A stretch of DNA of 64,000 bases from Aedes albopictus (lineage: Eukaryota > Arthropoda > Insecta > Diptera > Culicidae). Shown here one piece after another: positions 24,063 to 35,499 of this stretch. The notes under the pieces are model-generated. The model had not been told where the DNA came from and made no database searches. It saw nothing but the letters and a program-made list of their open reading frames with translations. Positions within the stretch are counted from its first letter, which is position 1, and each line of letters starts with the position of its first letter. The position numbers and the translations under genes were made by a program. The stretch covers positions 3,015,977 to 3,079,976 of the forward strand of contig NC_085137.1 of NCBI RefSeq assembly GCF_035046485.1. Direction: 5' to 3'.

Positions 24063-27000
24063 CTCTAGATTGTCTCAAAAAAATTCCATTTTTTTTAAAG
24101 AATTTCTAGGAGAAATTTCTAGAAGCGCTGCGCTGAGGGTGATGGCCAACCACACGATTGATGGGAGGTTAATTCATGCAAATTTTCACTACGAGCAATA
24201 TTTCAGAAGAGTGTGTATATAAAAATAAAGTATTTTCAGTTATCATTACAAGTTTCTCTTGATTTCAAATTTTTTTTTATCAAGTATATCATTATGTTCA
24301 TTACAAGTTTTGATGTATTATTCTCCTTTGATATTATATAGCAATATACATTGGACATCTACTATGTTCATTAAAGCCTTATTTTATGAATATTTTTATC
24401 ATGGAAATATACTTTCCCTGCAAATGATGATTAATACCACTCGTCTCTAGTGAGTTATTGCTATGGGAATATTTCAGGTGCACATAACATTTCGTTGATC
24501 CAAATTTAATAACACTCATTTATACAGCACTCGGAAGCCATTGCCTCTCGATGCTTCTTATTATGTAGCAAAACACTCTAATTTCTCGGTGAATAATTAC
24601 GATATTATCTATCTGAGTGTCTTATCGTAAATCACCCGCATTTTCCTTAATTATATTTTATTTCCTTTTCGTGCAGCTTTCCTTGAATTCCGACTACGAC
24701 TACTCAATTACTATGCCAGTCAAATCATGCCAAATGCTCCTCCGGATCGGTAATGATAGCATCGTGCAAAATAAAATATTCCTTACACCGTACAATCACC
24801 AGAGTCTGGATGTACACAGTTTCACCCTCAGTTTTATCGATTAGGGGGGAATAAGAATGCGCCCTCTCCCCGTTTCGCATTTAACGGGATTCCCTTTCCA
24901 TTTATTTCATAAAGCGGAAATGAATCTCAAACCACGTCTCATCCACGCCACACAATTATTGCTAACAATCCTCTGTTTCTGACGATTGGAAAAATTACTT
25001 TTCTTTCCTTTCCTCTTAAATGATCCGTTACAGTCCGATTTGCGCTTAACCATTCACCTGAATGTGGGAAGTTTTTCTGTTTTTCTGATTTTTTTTTTCT
25101 CTTCAATCCATTCACCATCCACCCTCTGTGCATATCAACTTGCATTCATTGCTGCTGTTGGAAAAATCGTCACAAATGGATATAAACCTACGCTGAGATG
25201 ACTGGTGGAAATAATTGAGGTCCAGTTCCCCCTTCAAAACTAATTGCATGAGGGAGATATGTATTTTTTTTCCTCTCCAACATTTGCCTTCTTTAAAATG
25301 TTTACGGCAACGTTGATTTGATCCATCGAATTCATCACAGTCAGTGACCAGTATGACTAGACTAGCTCACCCGGCACGTCTGGTAGCCTTCCAGCTGACT
25401 TTGTTTAGCTGTTGGTCAAAAGCGTTTTCAACAAATCTAAAACGAACTCGATTCGAAACAATTCGAACGGGAGTGTGTAAAGAAGAGGAAGACCAAATGT
25501 GGCAAAAAATTGATTTGTATACATTCAATAAATGTAAGAATAAAACCATATCATAATGGACAGGAAATGGAATTAATTGAAAATTTTAAGATTCACTATC
25601 AACCCAAAATGTGTGTAGGAGTGTTCCTTGTCGATTGAAAAAAATATACTTGTATTGCACTTCTGTACATAACCTGGTCGGAACGGTGACTATATGAACG
25701 AAATGAATGGCTAGGTGGAATAAAACCCGATCATGGTTAACGATTATGATTTCACCACGTTCGATTCCCAATTATTTTAGCTTGTTTGCTAGAAGAAACC
25801 AGAGTTCAAATTCATCAACAGATTCGTTTCGCACGAAATTGAACGAGCAGGGATTGTTACTGCTTACCCTTTAGTTAAATCGCCTCTACATTGCTTCAGA
25901 TGATATAGACACTATTCTGGACCTCTTATAACTAGCCTAAACCTCACTCCATAACGGATCAAAGTGTTGACCACGAAGGTAGACGATCAAAAAGATGAAG
26001 GAAAAACGCCGAATCGAACGTAACAGCGCGACGAATTCCCAAATTTTCTATACATATCCCGCGCCAGGGCCGCGAGTATCACTGGGAATAATGCTTTCTT
26101 ATTTGAATGAACGAGAAAGAAAAATTAAATGATTTTACTACAACTCATTCATAAAACTTAAAAACATAACCGTTTCTATTCACAGAAGATATCTAACTTC
26201 AACGAATGAAAGGTGAGAAAATGGTTAGTAGAGGGGAAGGCTTTTGTTGAATGAATGCTCTCACAATGTTGGGTGCAAAGTAGGAGGGTTACAGGTGCTA
26301 TGTTTCCTTCATAAAAGCCAATCGACTTACCTTTTACAACTAGTGAGCCTTCGAGCTGCCGCCCATTGAAGAAAGTTCGAACAAAAAATAAGTTGTGAAC
26401 CGGGCTAGGCATCTGTTTAGACAATACATACTGGAGATTAAAAATGTGTAATTTATCGCATTAGTTTAAAGGTTTTTATTAATTTTCGTTTATATTCGTA
26501 GCTGTGACGAATTTTCTCCGGCTACTTGCGTTACTCATCGTAGTGAAATCGTATTAATGGGTCTGTGTGGAAGAATTCCAAAATGTAGGAGAAAAAAAAA
26601 TGAGGAATGTGTACTTGTGGAATGCAGCAGTTTTGCCAGTCATTTGGGAAGAGAAAAAAGAGGAAATAGATTCCGTGAATGTTTCACGCTTCGACCCACG
26701 ACTAAATGTTTGATATAATTTGGATCACTTTTGTTCGACCTTATATTCGAATCCACACTGTTTCGGTTGGGTTTGAATTTCGTCATGACTTTTTCGGTAT
26801 TATCTCAAGCCTAAATTGTAAGTTAGTGGGGAATGTATGAAATATAATACAAAAATAATTATATTTTCTGCTGTTCCGACCGTTTATCATACAAGGCACT
26901 AGATGTAGATAAGACAATTGAGACAGAAATTACTCCTGCATATTTGTGATTAGAAAAATTCATTAATAAAAACACATACGAGTGGTAGCTTGTTCTTAGA

Positions 27001-27339
27001 AACCCGTACTGAACCTAGTAGATGGAAGGGGGGGGGGGGGGGGTCTTGTTCAGCTTTTGCTGCAAATTTTAATGGAATCAGTGATTTCAATTATCACGAT
27101 TACAAATTTTCACTTTCAATAATCAGTTTTCTTATTTCTTCTCCTCTAGGTATGTGGAACTGTCAATTACAGTTAACCCTGAAGAATCTACGTTCAATTA
27201 ATTCAACTACATCGGTTCAGCTAGGCTTTTACTTATTATTTAGGATATCAAATTAACAAAAACGCTATCGAAACATTGGACACTTTCTTTTATCGTTCAA
27301 GCTCTATCACTTTGCTCCTTCATCGGTAGTTGACATTCA
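24063..27339. other. Mostly low-repeat DNA; one possible small exon
   Basis: No recognisable gene. The strongest acceptor-like sequence on the plus strand, 'tttatttccttttcgtgcag', ends at 24676 and is followed by an open segment to a donor-like 'tcg/gtaatg' at 24749/24750 (73 nt). This could be an internal exon. A G16 run lies at 27028-27043. Other open frames are short and unsupported. Confidence 0.4.
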
Positions 27340-28593
27340 ACGCAGCGACATTCGACTTGTGCAGTAGCGCTCTAATTCTCCACAGACTCCGTATTTGTTA
27401 GGTTTTTATTAGACCCCCCTAACCATTCATTCCTTGACACGGTATGCATATACCCGCGTTACACCAGTCATCTCTTCAGAGAACACAACCTTCTGTATTT
27501 GTTTTCCTTCTAAACCATAGGAGGATAATCTGCAAACAGACACCCTAATAACAAGGTTAGGGTAGTGTGGAGCTGAGGTCGTCTTCTACTACAATAGTAA
27601 AAACCAGGACTATTCTCTCCTCGACCTACCATACACATTACTATGGTCGCCAAACCCTACGTCTCTCCGGAACCACCAAGAAGGTATTGCTTCAGAGAGA
27701 GGCTAGTGCATATCCCACCCTCAAGGTTATCTGCGTAGTCTAGCAGCAACGAACATCGATGACTCGCTCTGAAGAGTCCATCACGGTAACATGATGGCGC
27801 TTAGCCAGTTTCCCGAGCCCTCGCCACTCCCTTTGTCTTCGGAAGGCGGGCAGGGTCAACCCCGCCCGCGCCCAACTGCTTGGCAGACATCAAGAACTGA
27901 TGCCCACGTGCAACCCGATCTGACCTGCCCGTAAGGAAGGGTATCACTACCCTTCAGACCCTATCAGATGCACCCGAAGGTTGCAGACAGCAGGGTCTCC
28001 ACCTGCCCCGGCCCTTACCGGGGACCCCTGTCCAACCGCGGGCTCGGATCCAACCCATTAGACCGACGCCACGACAACACCGCTACCGGGACTTCCTCTC
28101 CGCGGTCACTTAATCGCTGTAAGGGTCGATCTCGACCGCAGGGCACCGGTATGACTTACGAAACCGACTCCGAAGTCCTGGACCACCTCTTGTACCGCAT
28201 CTGAACTAGCCATTCTCCGAGTCCACGCGCCACCTCCTCTGTAGCTCCCAGACGATATGGGTGATGGCCGTTGAAACGGCATTCCAGCCAAACTCATCCC
28301 TACACATCCTTTGGACCAAATTGTCCGGAATTGTGCTTCCCGCATGTGGCAAGCATGCGGTCACGCATTGTGCGAGAACGCGGGCACACGAACAAAACGT
28401 GTTCCGCCGTTTCCTCTAAACCATTGCACACTGGGCATTCGGGAGAATCCGCATGCCCGAAACGGTGTAGATACTGTCGGAAGCAACTATGACCTGTAAG
28501 GACCTGTGTCAGGTGGAATGTAACTTCCCCATGGCGCCTATTAATCCAACTATCTACCCTCGGAATCTACATATGGGTCCACCTTCCTTTGGT
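27340..28593 (-). pseudogene. LOA/Jockey-type LINE, C-terminal region and 3' UTR
   Basis: On the minus strand the 5'-most part reads WTHM-stop-IPRVDSWINRRHGEV, then HLTQVLTGHSCFRQYLHRFG and CPVCNGLEETAEHVLFVCPR. This is the C..C..H..C C-terminal motif seen after the reverse transcriptase or RNase H domain of several LINE clades. Stops and frameshifts follow. The remainder is a GC-rich 3' untranslated region that ends near 'taataaaaacctaac' and 'ctgtggagaattag'. About 130 bp of this tail recurs at 54.08-54.19 kb and 62.89-63.00 kb. Probably one element with the RT fragment at 28810-29235, with the middle lost. Confidence 0.75.
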
Positions 28594-28800
28594 GGAACTG
28601 TCCCAAATATAAAAATTGTTGCAGAGTTCGTGTCAGTATTAAGAAATACAATGGCATTCATAAAGCAGGATTTTACACTGGATTCTTATAATGTTTCTAT
28701 GTATTATGTATCAGAGCTTGCTGAAATCTCACGACAAAAATAAAATTTTCAAATGTCCGAGAATTTTGATTGATTTGTTGTTATTTATTTCAAAACTTCG
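28594..28800 (+). other. Unassigned segment between two LINE fragments
   Basis: About 200 bases separate the C-terminal and RT fragments of the minus-strand LINE. On the plus strand a frame stays open to a stop at 28743 and encodes NIKIVAEFVSVLRNTMAFIK and DSYNVSMYYVSELAEISRQK, followed at once by an AATAAA signal. I recognise no family. It could be an inserted or captured fragment; chance is equally possible. Confidence 0.3.
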
Positions 28801-28809
28801 GAATGTTGG

Positions 28810-29235
28810 CTTTGTAGTCTTTTTGGGGAGTCGAAAACACGGCCGTACGTTGGGCAGCCCTGTATAGACGTAGCGACACTAGCCAGAAGCTAGCACTTAC
28901 TGGCGTGCACCGCAGAGCTATTGGTCATCATCCGGGACAGTCGCAATAGCTGTGGACTGTGGAGGCTCTTTTAAAGGCATAATCAACATGGCTACCAAAG
29001 GTAAGCTTATCGTCGATCATCACGCCCAAGTGTTTGACGGAGCGCTTTGACAGGATAGTGCACTCACCTACAGTGATCTCCGTCTGATGCTCCGACTGCC
29101 GATTGTTAACAACCGTCACCTCAGTCTTGTGGTGAGCCAATTCCAGTTTCCTGGACCGCATCCACGCCTCCACAACCTTGATCAAGTGATTGGTAGTCAA
29201 CTTCACCTCCTCGATCGTTTCACCGTAAACTTCGA
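28810..29235 (-). pseudogene. LINE reverse-transcriptase fragment (LOA/Jockey type)
   Basis: The minus strand encodes YGETIEEVKLTTNHLIKVVE, then MRSRKLELAHHKTEVTVVNN, VKHLGVMIDDKLTF and, after a frameshift, LSRMMTNSSAVHASK and LLASVATSI. This is the region after the catalytic box in LOA/Jockey-type reverse transcriptases (palm-to-thumb). The catalytic FADD box itself is missing. Order and strand fit the C-terminal fragment downstream. Confidence 0.75.
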
Positions 29236-30086
29236 GGGTTTTATTTATTATTATCTTTATTAACGAGATTTTCAGCCCAGGGCTGGTTCATCTCGGTAAA
29301 AATAGTAATTGTTTGACGTAGTCTAGTACAGAGTGTTGATGTTACAGAGATGAGTTTACAATAATACTGTCAGATGTTTTGGGTTATTCGGTTGTCGTAG
29401 TTGATTGTCATGTTGTCCTGCTCGTTATCCGGGATCCTTGCCTTGGTCGTTGATAGATACTGAGAAGAGGTATTCCAGGTATCCGTTTCGTTTTCCGTTT
29501 TAGTGCCAAATGTCAGTTACCCAATAATTTTTTTTTATGCCCCAGTGCATGCCCCAAGCCGTGGTGCACCCGACATAGTTGCGTAGGGAGCTATAAGAGA
29601 TAGTAAATAGGAATCAAATTAGTGCAAATAAACCTGAATCTTTGAGGAAACCGATAAGAGCAGCTTCACTTGCCTCGTCGTTTTGGAGCACATCGGTAAT
29701 GCAGCCCAGTTTATAGAATCTCCTGAGGTTCTCAAAAATAGGACACTCGCAAAGGATGTGCTCTACTGTATTACGAGCGTCGCAGGTTTCGCGCGTTTTG
29801 CGAAATGTTGAATGCCCGGTAAAGTTGTGTGATACCTTTGTGTGCCCGGTACGAAGTCTTGAAAGTACAATCTGTTCCTTCCAGTTGCATCTGTCTTCCC
29901 AAACTTCCGTGTTTCCTTTGATTTTCCTTAAGAATAAGGACCGGCTGGTCCTCCATTCCTCAGACCATGCATCGTGAATGACCTGGCTGGTCCATAATTT
30001 GACGTCCACCCCAGGAACCTTCCTGTATAGGCGTCGGCTTGTCCGTCCTCGGTTAGCAAGTTTGTCAGCTTGTTCGTTACCGGTTA
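29236..30086 (-). pseudogene. RNase H-bearing LINE (I-type), 3' end
   Basis: The minus strand starts inside an RNase H domain at TGNEQADKLANRG and continues through LSRLRTGHTKVSHNF and CDARNTVEHILCECPIFENL to a stop at about 29614. This is the C-terminal end of I-clade type LINEs, whose RNase H follows the reverse transcriptase. The 3' untranslated region ends with 'gagatgaaccagccctgggc', 'aaaatctcgttaataaag' and an A/T-rich tail, the same tail as the SINE at 8166-8341. The 5' side is cut at 30086, where the TA-flanked element begins. The N-terminal residues of the open frame (MQNYRCISV...) come from that element, not the LINE. Confidence 0.8.
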
Positions 30087-31185
30087 AAGCCTGTATCCGC
30101 AATATTCGGGACACAGAAATACACCTGTAATTCTGCAATAGATACCGTCGTAAGGGGTGACATTGGGCCTAGAGGGTAACATTGGTCCATCGATCCCACC
30201 GATTCAATATAAGTCAGAGAGTTTGACGGTGGATGCCAAGTATCTTAGAATTATGTATTCTAGTAGTTTTACAAACAAAATGCATTCCCGTCATACTCTA
30301 AATGTGCGGAACAGTGGCCCAATGTCACCCCACTTTGGCCCAATGACACCCCGCACGACGGTACATTAAAATTGCTCAAATTTGGCGTAATAACATCTAA
30401 AGATGTGAATCGTTGCAGTACTTTTTGTTGTAGCAACGAAATAGTAGAATGTGCGCCATTGAATTTTGTACAGACCCTAGTTTTGCTTGTCAGCGCTGTA
30501 ACTTTTGAATTTTGCGAAGAAAATGGCTGAAATTTTGAACACAAACCTCTCAATATACATTTGTTGCACAGGCAAAATTTCAAAGAAATCGATGCACTAT
30601 CAACATTTTTAAAGTCGAAACATGTATTGGGACTGAACGTGATTTTAGCCCCTCAGAGAGCAATTAGCCAGCACCCCTTATTGTTTCGATTGTAGTATTG
30701 AAAATACTATATCAATAACTATCAAATTTTGCAGGCATAATATACACATAATCAACTATCTTCAGTAAAAATTCCATGAAAATTGGCACAGAAATTCAAA
30801 AGTTATGAATAGGCAAACATCGCACATGAAAAACACGAAAAATTTTTACTCACACTCACCCCTATCAACACCAGTAACTTTCAAATCAATTGATCAAAGT
30901 TGATGAAATTTTGCAAGAAAGTGTCTCTATAAGTATCAAAACTGCTAACGAAATTTCATTATTATCATCACAGAACTTTGAACTGTAGTGTAAAAGAATC
31001 ATCTATTATGCGATTGAAAATTTGCCATGGTTGTACAAAATGCTTAAAACCATGTCTGTTTGTTTTTCATCCACAGTTAAAAGTAATGCTTCTATTTTTA
31101 TGAAATTTGGCACACATAATAAACATGCACCAAAGAATTCTCGGTCAATTATTTGGCCAATTTTACTATTTCGGTGATCCTCTGC
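30087..31185. mobile_element. TA-flanked element with AAGCCTGTATCC end, copy B
   Basis: Begins aagcctgtatccgcaatatt directly after TA (30085-30086) and follows copy A (41068-42719) closely to about 31172 ('ttggccaattttac'). The right terminal repeat then appears lost at the junction with BEL sequence. It carries a 217-bp MITE at 30145-30361 absent from copy A, and lacks the 697-bp nested element present in copy A. Frames inside it (30269-30583 minus and others) resemble no transposase. Confidence 0.75.
30145..30361. mobile_element. MITE, 217 bp, CCGTCGT termini, TA duplication
   Basis: Inverted ends ccgtcgtaaggggtgacatt and 'gacaccccgcacgacgg', extended by 'gggcc' blocks, with TA at 30143-30144 and 30362-30363. 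The empty site 'gatacatcaaaattgctc' is present in copy A at 41125-41142, confirming insertion with TA duplication. Confidence 0.88.
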
Positions 31186-31189
31186 CAAA

Positions 31190-31590
31190 AATCAGATTCG
31201 CCGCGATTGTGGTTCACTAGGCTTGATGTTCACGGTATACTTCAAGTGGTCTATTGGTCCAGTGATTCCTAGTTGATCCGCCACCGTGTTCTCCAACGCA
31301 ATAATTTTTGAACTTTCGTTCACAAAGGCGTAGATGTTTATTTCACAGTCCATTCCATGCAGCGTCACAGGTATGATGTGAAACAAAGGTCTTCCGCTCG
31401 CTATCGATTCGTTCGAATGACTCGTAGACACCGCAGCATGGGCTGTTACTGCGGAGAATGCAACAAAGAATGATGTTTCAGTCGACAATCGTTGATTCCA
31501 CATTCCTTCGTTGTTCTGCGCGGCCACTTTCTGTGGAAATTCAAATATACATTTGATAAATACCGCTTTGCTGTTACTTTCCTCACCGAT
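31190..31590 (-). pseudogene. BEL/Pao polyprotein fragment, protease region (copy 2)
   Basis: The minus-strand frame encodes FEFPQKVAAQNN, then LFHIIPVTLHG, INIYAFVNESSKI and LENTVADQLGITGPIDHL. The pattern of 'PVTL.G', an 'F.DEGSS'-like segment and 'ADQLG..G' is that of BEL/Pao aspartic proteases; here the usual catalytic aspartate segment (FLDEGSS) reads FVNESS, so the enzyme would be inactive. The same region occurs a second time at about 33080-33410. It directly follows the 3' end of the RTE LINE on the same strand. Confidence 0.7.
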
Positions 31591-32738
31591 CAGGCTAAGG
31601 CTTGGTTGGCCTCTGCTGCACATAGCAGATAGCAGCCATCTCCATTCCACTCAGTTCATTGCTGTTTGTCTCCAGTTCCGCACTCTGCGTAGGGTCCGCA
31701 GATCGTCCTCACTTCGTCGATCCACCAAGCTCGCTGCGCTCCACGTCTTCTTGTACCGGTCGGATGACTCTCGAGAACCATTTTAGTCGGGTTGCTATCT
31801 GACATCCTGATGACGTGACCCGCCCACCGTAGCCTCCCGATTTTCGCGGTATGGACGATGGTTGGTTCTCTCAGCAGCTGATGCAGCTCGTGGTTCATTC
31901 GCCTTCTCCAAGTCCCGTCTTCCATCTGCACTCCGCCGTAGATGGTACGCAACACCTTCCGTTCGAAAACTCCAAGGGCGCGTTGGTCCTCTGCACGTAG
32001 GGTCCATGTTTCGTGCCCATAGAGGACGACCGGTCTAATCAACGTTTTGTAGATGGTTAACTTCGTGTTACGGCGAACTTTATTCGATCGTAGAGTTCTG
32101 CGGAGTCCAAAGTAGGCACGATTTCCTGCCACAATGCGCCTCTGAATTTCTCTGCTGGTGTCGTTGTCGTCGGTCACCAGTGAGCCCAAGTACACGAATT
32201 CTTCAACCGCCTCGATTTCATCACCGTCGATAAGAATTCGGGGTGGCGGGCGCGGTGATTCCTCCCTGGAGCCCTTTGCCATCATGTACTTTGTCTTCGA
32301 CACATTAATGACTAATCCGATTCGCCTGGCTTCACTCTTTAGTCGGATGTACGTTTCCGCCATCGTCTCAAATTTACGAGCAATAATATCAATATCATCG
32401 GCGAAACCAAGCAGCTGAACGGACCTCGTGAAAATCGTCCCACTCGTGTTTATCCCCGCTCTTCTTATTACACCCTCCAAAGCAATGTTGAACAGCAAGC
32501 ACGAAAGACCATCACCTTGCCGTAACCCTCTGCGAGATTCGAAGGGACTCGATAGTGTCCCTGATATTCGAACTACGCACATCACTCGATCCATCGTCGC
32601 CTTGATCAACCGTATCAGTTTATCCGGGAATCCGTATTCGTGCATAATCTGCCATAGCTGTTCTCGATCGATTGTATCATACGCCGATTTGAAATCGATG
32701 AACAAGTGATGTGTGGGCACGTTGTATTCGCGCTCCTA
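31590..32738 (-). pseudogene. RTE-clade LINE reverse transcriptase, 5'-truncated
   Basis: The open frame of 354 residues begins at PTHHLFIDFKSAYDTIDR (motif A) and includes SRRGLRQGDGLSCLLFN (motif B), the catalytic box LLGFADDIDIIA, VNVSKTKYM, FVYLGSLVTDDND, RPVVLYGHETWTL, and WAGHVIRM near the end. This is the palm, thumb and C-terminal region of RTE/BovB-type elements such as mosquito JAM elements. The endonuclease and fingers are missing. A frameshift near 31.7 kb moves the last part (WRWLLSAMCSRGQPSLSLI) into the next frame, after which the 3' end abuts BEL sequence. The frame is long and open, so this copy is younger than the other retroelements. It sits between two BEL fragments of the same strand. 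Confidence 0.88.
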
Positions 32739-32744
32739 ATTGAT

Positions 32745-33330
32745 CCATCTTCTAAATGAAGCCATGCGACCGTTGATGCTGATGATATAGTGCAACCGTA
32801 GATGCTGCACCCGATGTGGCTCTTGGTGGCTATCTGATCATCCCATTTGGCTTCTTCGGTTTTCAACGGTACGGTGTGCTACAAGTTACCAAGTCCAATC
32901 AAAAGTTTTGATGATACTTTCTCGTAGCTTTGGATAGATCGACCATGTAGATGGGGATATCGATCACACATTTCTTTGTAGCTCACATTTTGGGATGAGT
33001 ACACTAATCCACCATACTCTGCCGAAGATCTGAGCGCTGAATTGACGTGATTGTGGCTCTCTATGCGATCTACTACAAGTTCAGTGGATCCGTTGAGCCA
33101 ACGATTCCTGTAGGAATCCTATAGTTGAATCGCCACCGTGTTCACCAACAGTTTAATTTTCGAACCTTCATTCACAAAAGCGTAGATGTATGTATATTTC
33201 AAGTTCTTTCCTTACAGTGCCACAGGTATGATCCAAAAGGTCCTCCACTAGCTATCGATTCGTTCGAATGACTCGTAAACACCGCAGTATGGACTGTTAT
33301 TGATGAATGCAATAGCGAATGATGTCTCAG
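32745..33330 (-). pseudogene. BEL/Pao polyprotein fragment, protease to RT start (copy 1)
   Basis: Minus strand, in order: a broken protease region equivalent to copy 2, then VDRIESHNHVNSALRSSAEY, then YPHLHGRSIQSYEKVSSKLL, IGLGNL and LKTEEAKWDDQIATKS followed by SIYGC. The 'PHL.G....Y....LLIG..N' and 'K...AKWD..ATK...G...YGC' patterns mark the stretch between protease and reverse transcriptase of BEL/Pao elements. Several stops and frameshifts. The reverse transcriptase proper is absent because the RTE LINE begins at 32738. Confidence 0.75.
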
Positions 33331-33910
33331 TCGACAAACGTTGAATCCACATTGTTTTGCCTGGCCACTTTCCGTGGAAATTCAAATACAATCGATAAAT
33401 ACCGCCTACAATCTTCCGCTAACGTCCACAGACTTGATCCAGCTCCATTCTCCCACCCGTTGTCCTTTCTCTTTGCAAATGGTACAAGGTTTCCTCGAAC
33501 TACGGGAACGTGCAACGGTAACCGGTACACTTTTGGTGACATGGTGGTTTCTGTGTACATCTGTACAAAATTCCGCTCCTTTGGCTTCTGCCTTTGCTTT
33601 TCGTTAACGAAGATAGCATCCGCCACGTCATTGACCAGCTCCACTAACAACGTTCCCAAACGTATCCAGATCCACGTCAAGATACATGCCATTGAAAACT
33701 GACTACTTGAGCCTGTAATCAACTGTTAATTTTTCTACTAGATTCGTGCATTTGATGACAGTGAACTCTTTCAGGAATCCCGCTTTCTGCTGCGTAGACT
33801 TTTTCAGCAAGTCTAACACCTTGTCCTTCAAATCGGCATGGGTGCCGAATCAGCTTCGCCTTTTCTTCCTCTGAACGGCTCCTCAGCTCCATCTGCTTCA
33901 TCGCGAAGTG
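33331..33910 (-). pseudogene. Upstream polyprotein region of the BEL/Pao element
   Basis: Minus-strand frames at 33719-33901 (MELRSRSEEEKAKLIRH) and 33327-33722 run in the same direction and lead into FEFPRKVARQNN, which matches copy 2 of the BEL fragment. The charged N-terminal stretch would fit a gag-like helical region, but I see no zinc knuckle. Assigned by position and continuity rather than by a firm motif. No long terminal repeat was found. Confidence 0.5.
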
Positions 33911-34020
33911 CAGATTCCCGAAACTCTCCTGAATTCCCGAAACACGATCGGTGAAGTGCTAAATTTGTAGTGGAGAGCTGGAATTGTGTATGGAGAGATG
34001 ATAACTTCCCCGTTTCTGCT

Positions 34021-34160
34021 TGGGTATTATGATTACTTGCCTAATTTGATGCTATTTAAGTCTGTATTGTTATATTCTCCATTTGTTGTATGTTCAATAA
34101 CACTGTTACCCAAAGTTTTATTTATACAGCATCAAATTAGGCAAGAAATCATAATACCCA
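34021..34160. mobile_element. Foldback element, 140 bp
   Basis: Ends tgggtattatgattacttgc and its near-perfect reverse complement, continuing through 'ctaatttgatgct'. Arms are about 33 bp around an unpaired centre. A clear target-site duplication is not visible, although 'tgct' and 'cgct' flank the ends. Confidence 0.7.
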
Positions 34161-35340
34161 CGCTTTCTTGCAGAATCGGAAAATTTCTATGTTACCAAGT
34201 AGCTCTGAGACTTAATGGTAAAGCATTCGTCGCCAGCTCAAATCTCACCCTAGCACGTGAGTTCATACATAATTTGGGGAAAAAAACATTCGTCTGCTGA
34301 GTTAATTAACATTCATCTTAAAGAAAGGCTTACGAATTTAAAGAAGGTTTGCATGATTTCTAGTATTAATTCGTCGTCTACGCATTGGAGATGTCCTAAC
34401 AATCCGTGAAATATGCATCTCTCCAAATGTATTCTATGCTGAACTGCATTTCAAATTTTCAAATATTGGCTAGATCCACACATTTTCACTCTTGTTGAAT
34501 GGATGGATGGGTGTACGACTGCCGCTTGTTTAACCCCCTACCAGACGTACCTACCAAGGTAGTTTCGTTGGCAGCAGAGCAATTCAATTTTACACACATG
34601 CGTCCATCCCACCGTCAACATGTTGAATCATAGATGAAAAATCTACTGCGTTTTGCACTGAGGCGTCCACTACTCTACTGTGATGTGTGTTTCTATGTGT
34701 CATAAATTGTTTCTGTATTTGCTCGAAATGTCCAGAGCTATATGTGCGCGTCGCGTATGCCATTCTGATCTGCTGTTCCCCAAAAAGCGTTCACAATTGT
34801 TCTACGTGCATCATGTTCGCATAGATTACATGCTGGGGGTGTTCCATAAAGCACGTGGTAGGATGATCGACGAGATTTGAATTGGCATTGGGAAAACAGT
34901 GAGTAGGTAAGGATAGGATGATTTTCTTGATTTGAATTTCTAGGCTGAGGTGGACAGCCCGAAGAGCCATTGCGTCGTTCATGACGGATCCTTAACGGAT
35001 CAGGCGGGAATCGATTCGACTGCGAAATGGAAATATGTGCTCTGACGAATTTCATTTAATCTCTTTCAATTAAATTTATTTTTGTTTTTATAAAATATAA
35101 AAACTTCAATTTGTGTTGGAACATTTTCGGTTTATTTGAATTCTGAATTTATTTAAATTAATCAAAATAAATATCACATCATTCGTTTGTGTACCAGCAA
35201 CGAACATGTTTCAGTAGCAGTTTTCCTTTCGTTGCGTTATAGAATTCGTGATTGAGCATCGATAATAGTTTTCTCTAACAAAGAAGAGCGTAGAGTTAGA
35301 ATTGTATCTCCATTGCAATAGAGCCTGGTCATTGATTTAC
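34161..35340. other. Low-repeat DNA, possible 3' UTR of the exon at 35341
   Basis: No coding region recognised. If the minus-strand exon at 35341-35487 is real, this stretch would hold its 3' untranslated region. AATAAA-like signals occur on the minus strand at about 35128-35155 ('aataaattcagaattcaaat' reading that strand). Confidence 0.35.
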
Positions 35341-35487
35341 TTACTCCACGTTTGTGTGTATCAACTCTTGCTTACGTTTCTCCACAACTGGCTCCTTTGG
35401 CGGTGTTGAGATAATTCCATACCCTGAATCTGCATGCAAAACTGAGCCGAAATCCAAATTTTCATGAACTTTGGTGCCCGGGAACCT
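35341..35487 (-). CDS. Possible 3'-terminal exon of an unknown host gene
   Basis: The minus strand shows an acceptor-like 'tttttaaatag' followed by an open segment of about 48 codons to a TAA stop at 35341-35343. The peptide includes FPGTKVHENLDFGSVLHADS, GYGIISTPPKEPVVEKRKQE and LIHTNVE. It has protein-like composition with no repeat relatives in the window, and poly(A)-type signals lie about 190-210 bases downstream. I do not recognise the protein. Against it: the polypyrimidine tract is weak, no upstream exon could be identified, and the segment is short. It is the best host-gene candidate here and would place the window in the 3' end and intron of a minus-strand gene. Confidence 0.33.
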   Translation of the reverse strand, partial: RFPGTKVHENLDFGSVLHADSGYGIISTPPKEPVVEKRKQELIHTNVE

Positions 35488-35499
35488 ATTTAAAAATCA

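Noticed and set aside
31511..32709. Plus-strand frames opposite the RTE reverse transcriptase
   Set aside because: They are antisense shadows of the minus-strand RT, which carries the recognisable motifs.
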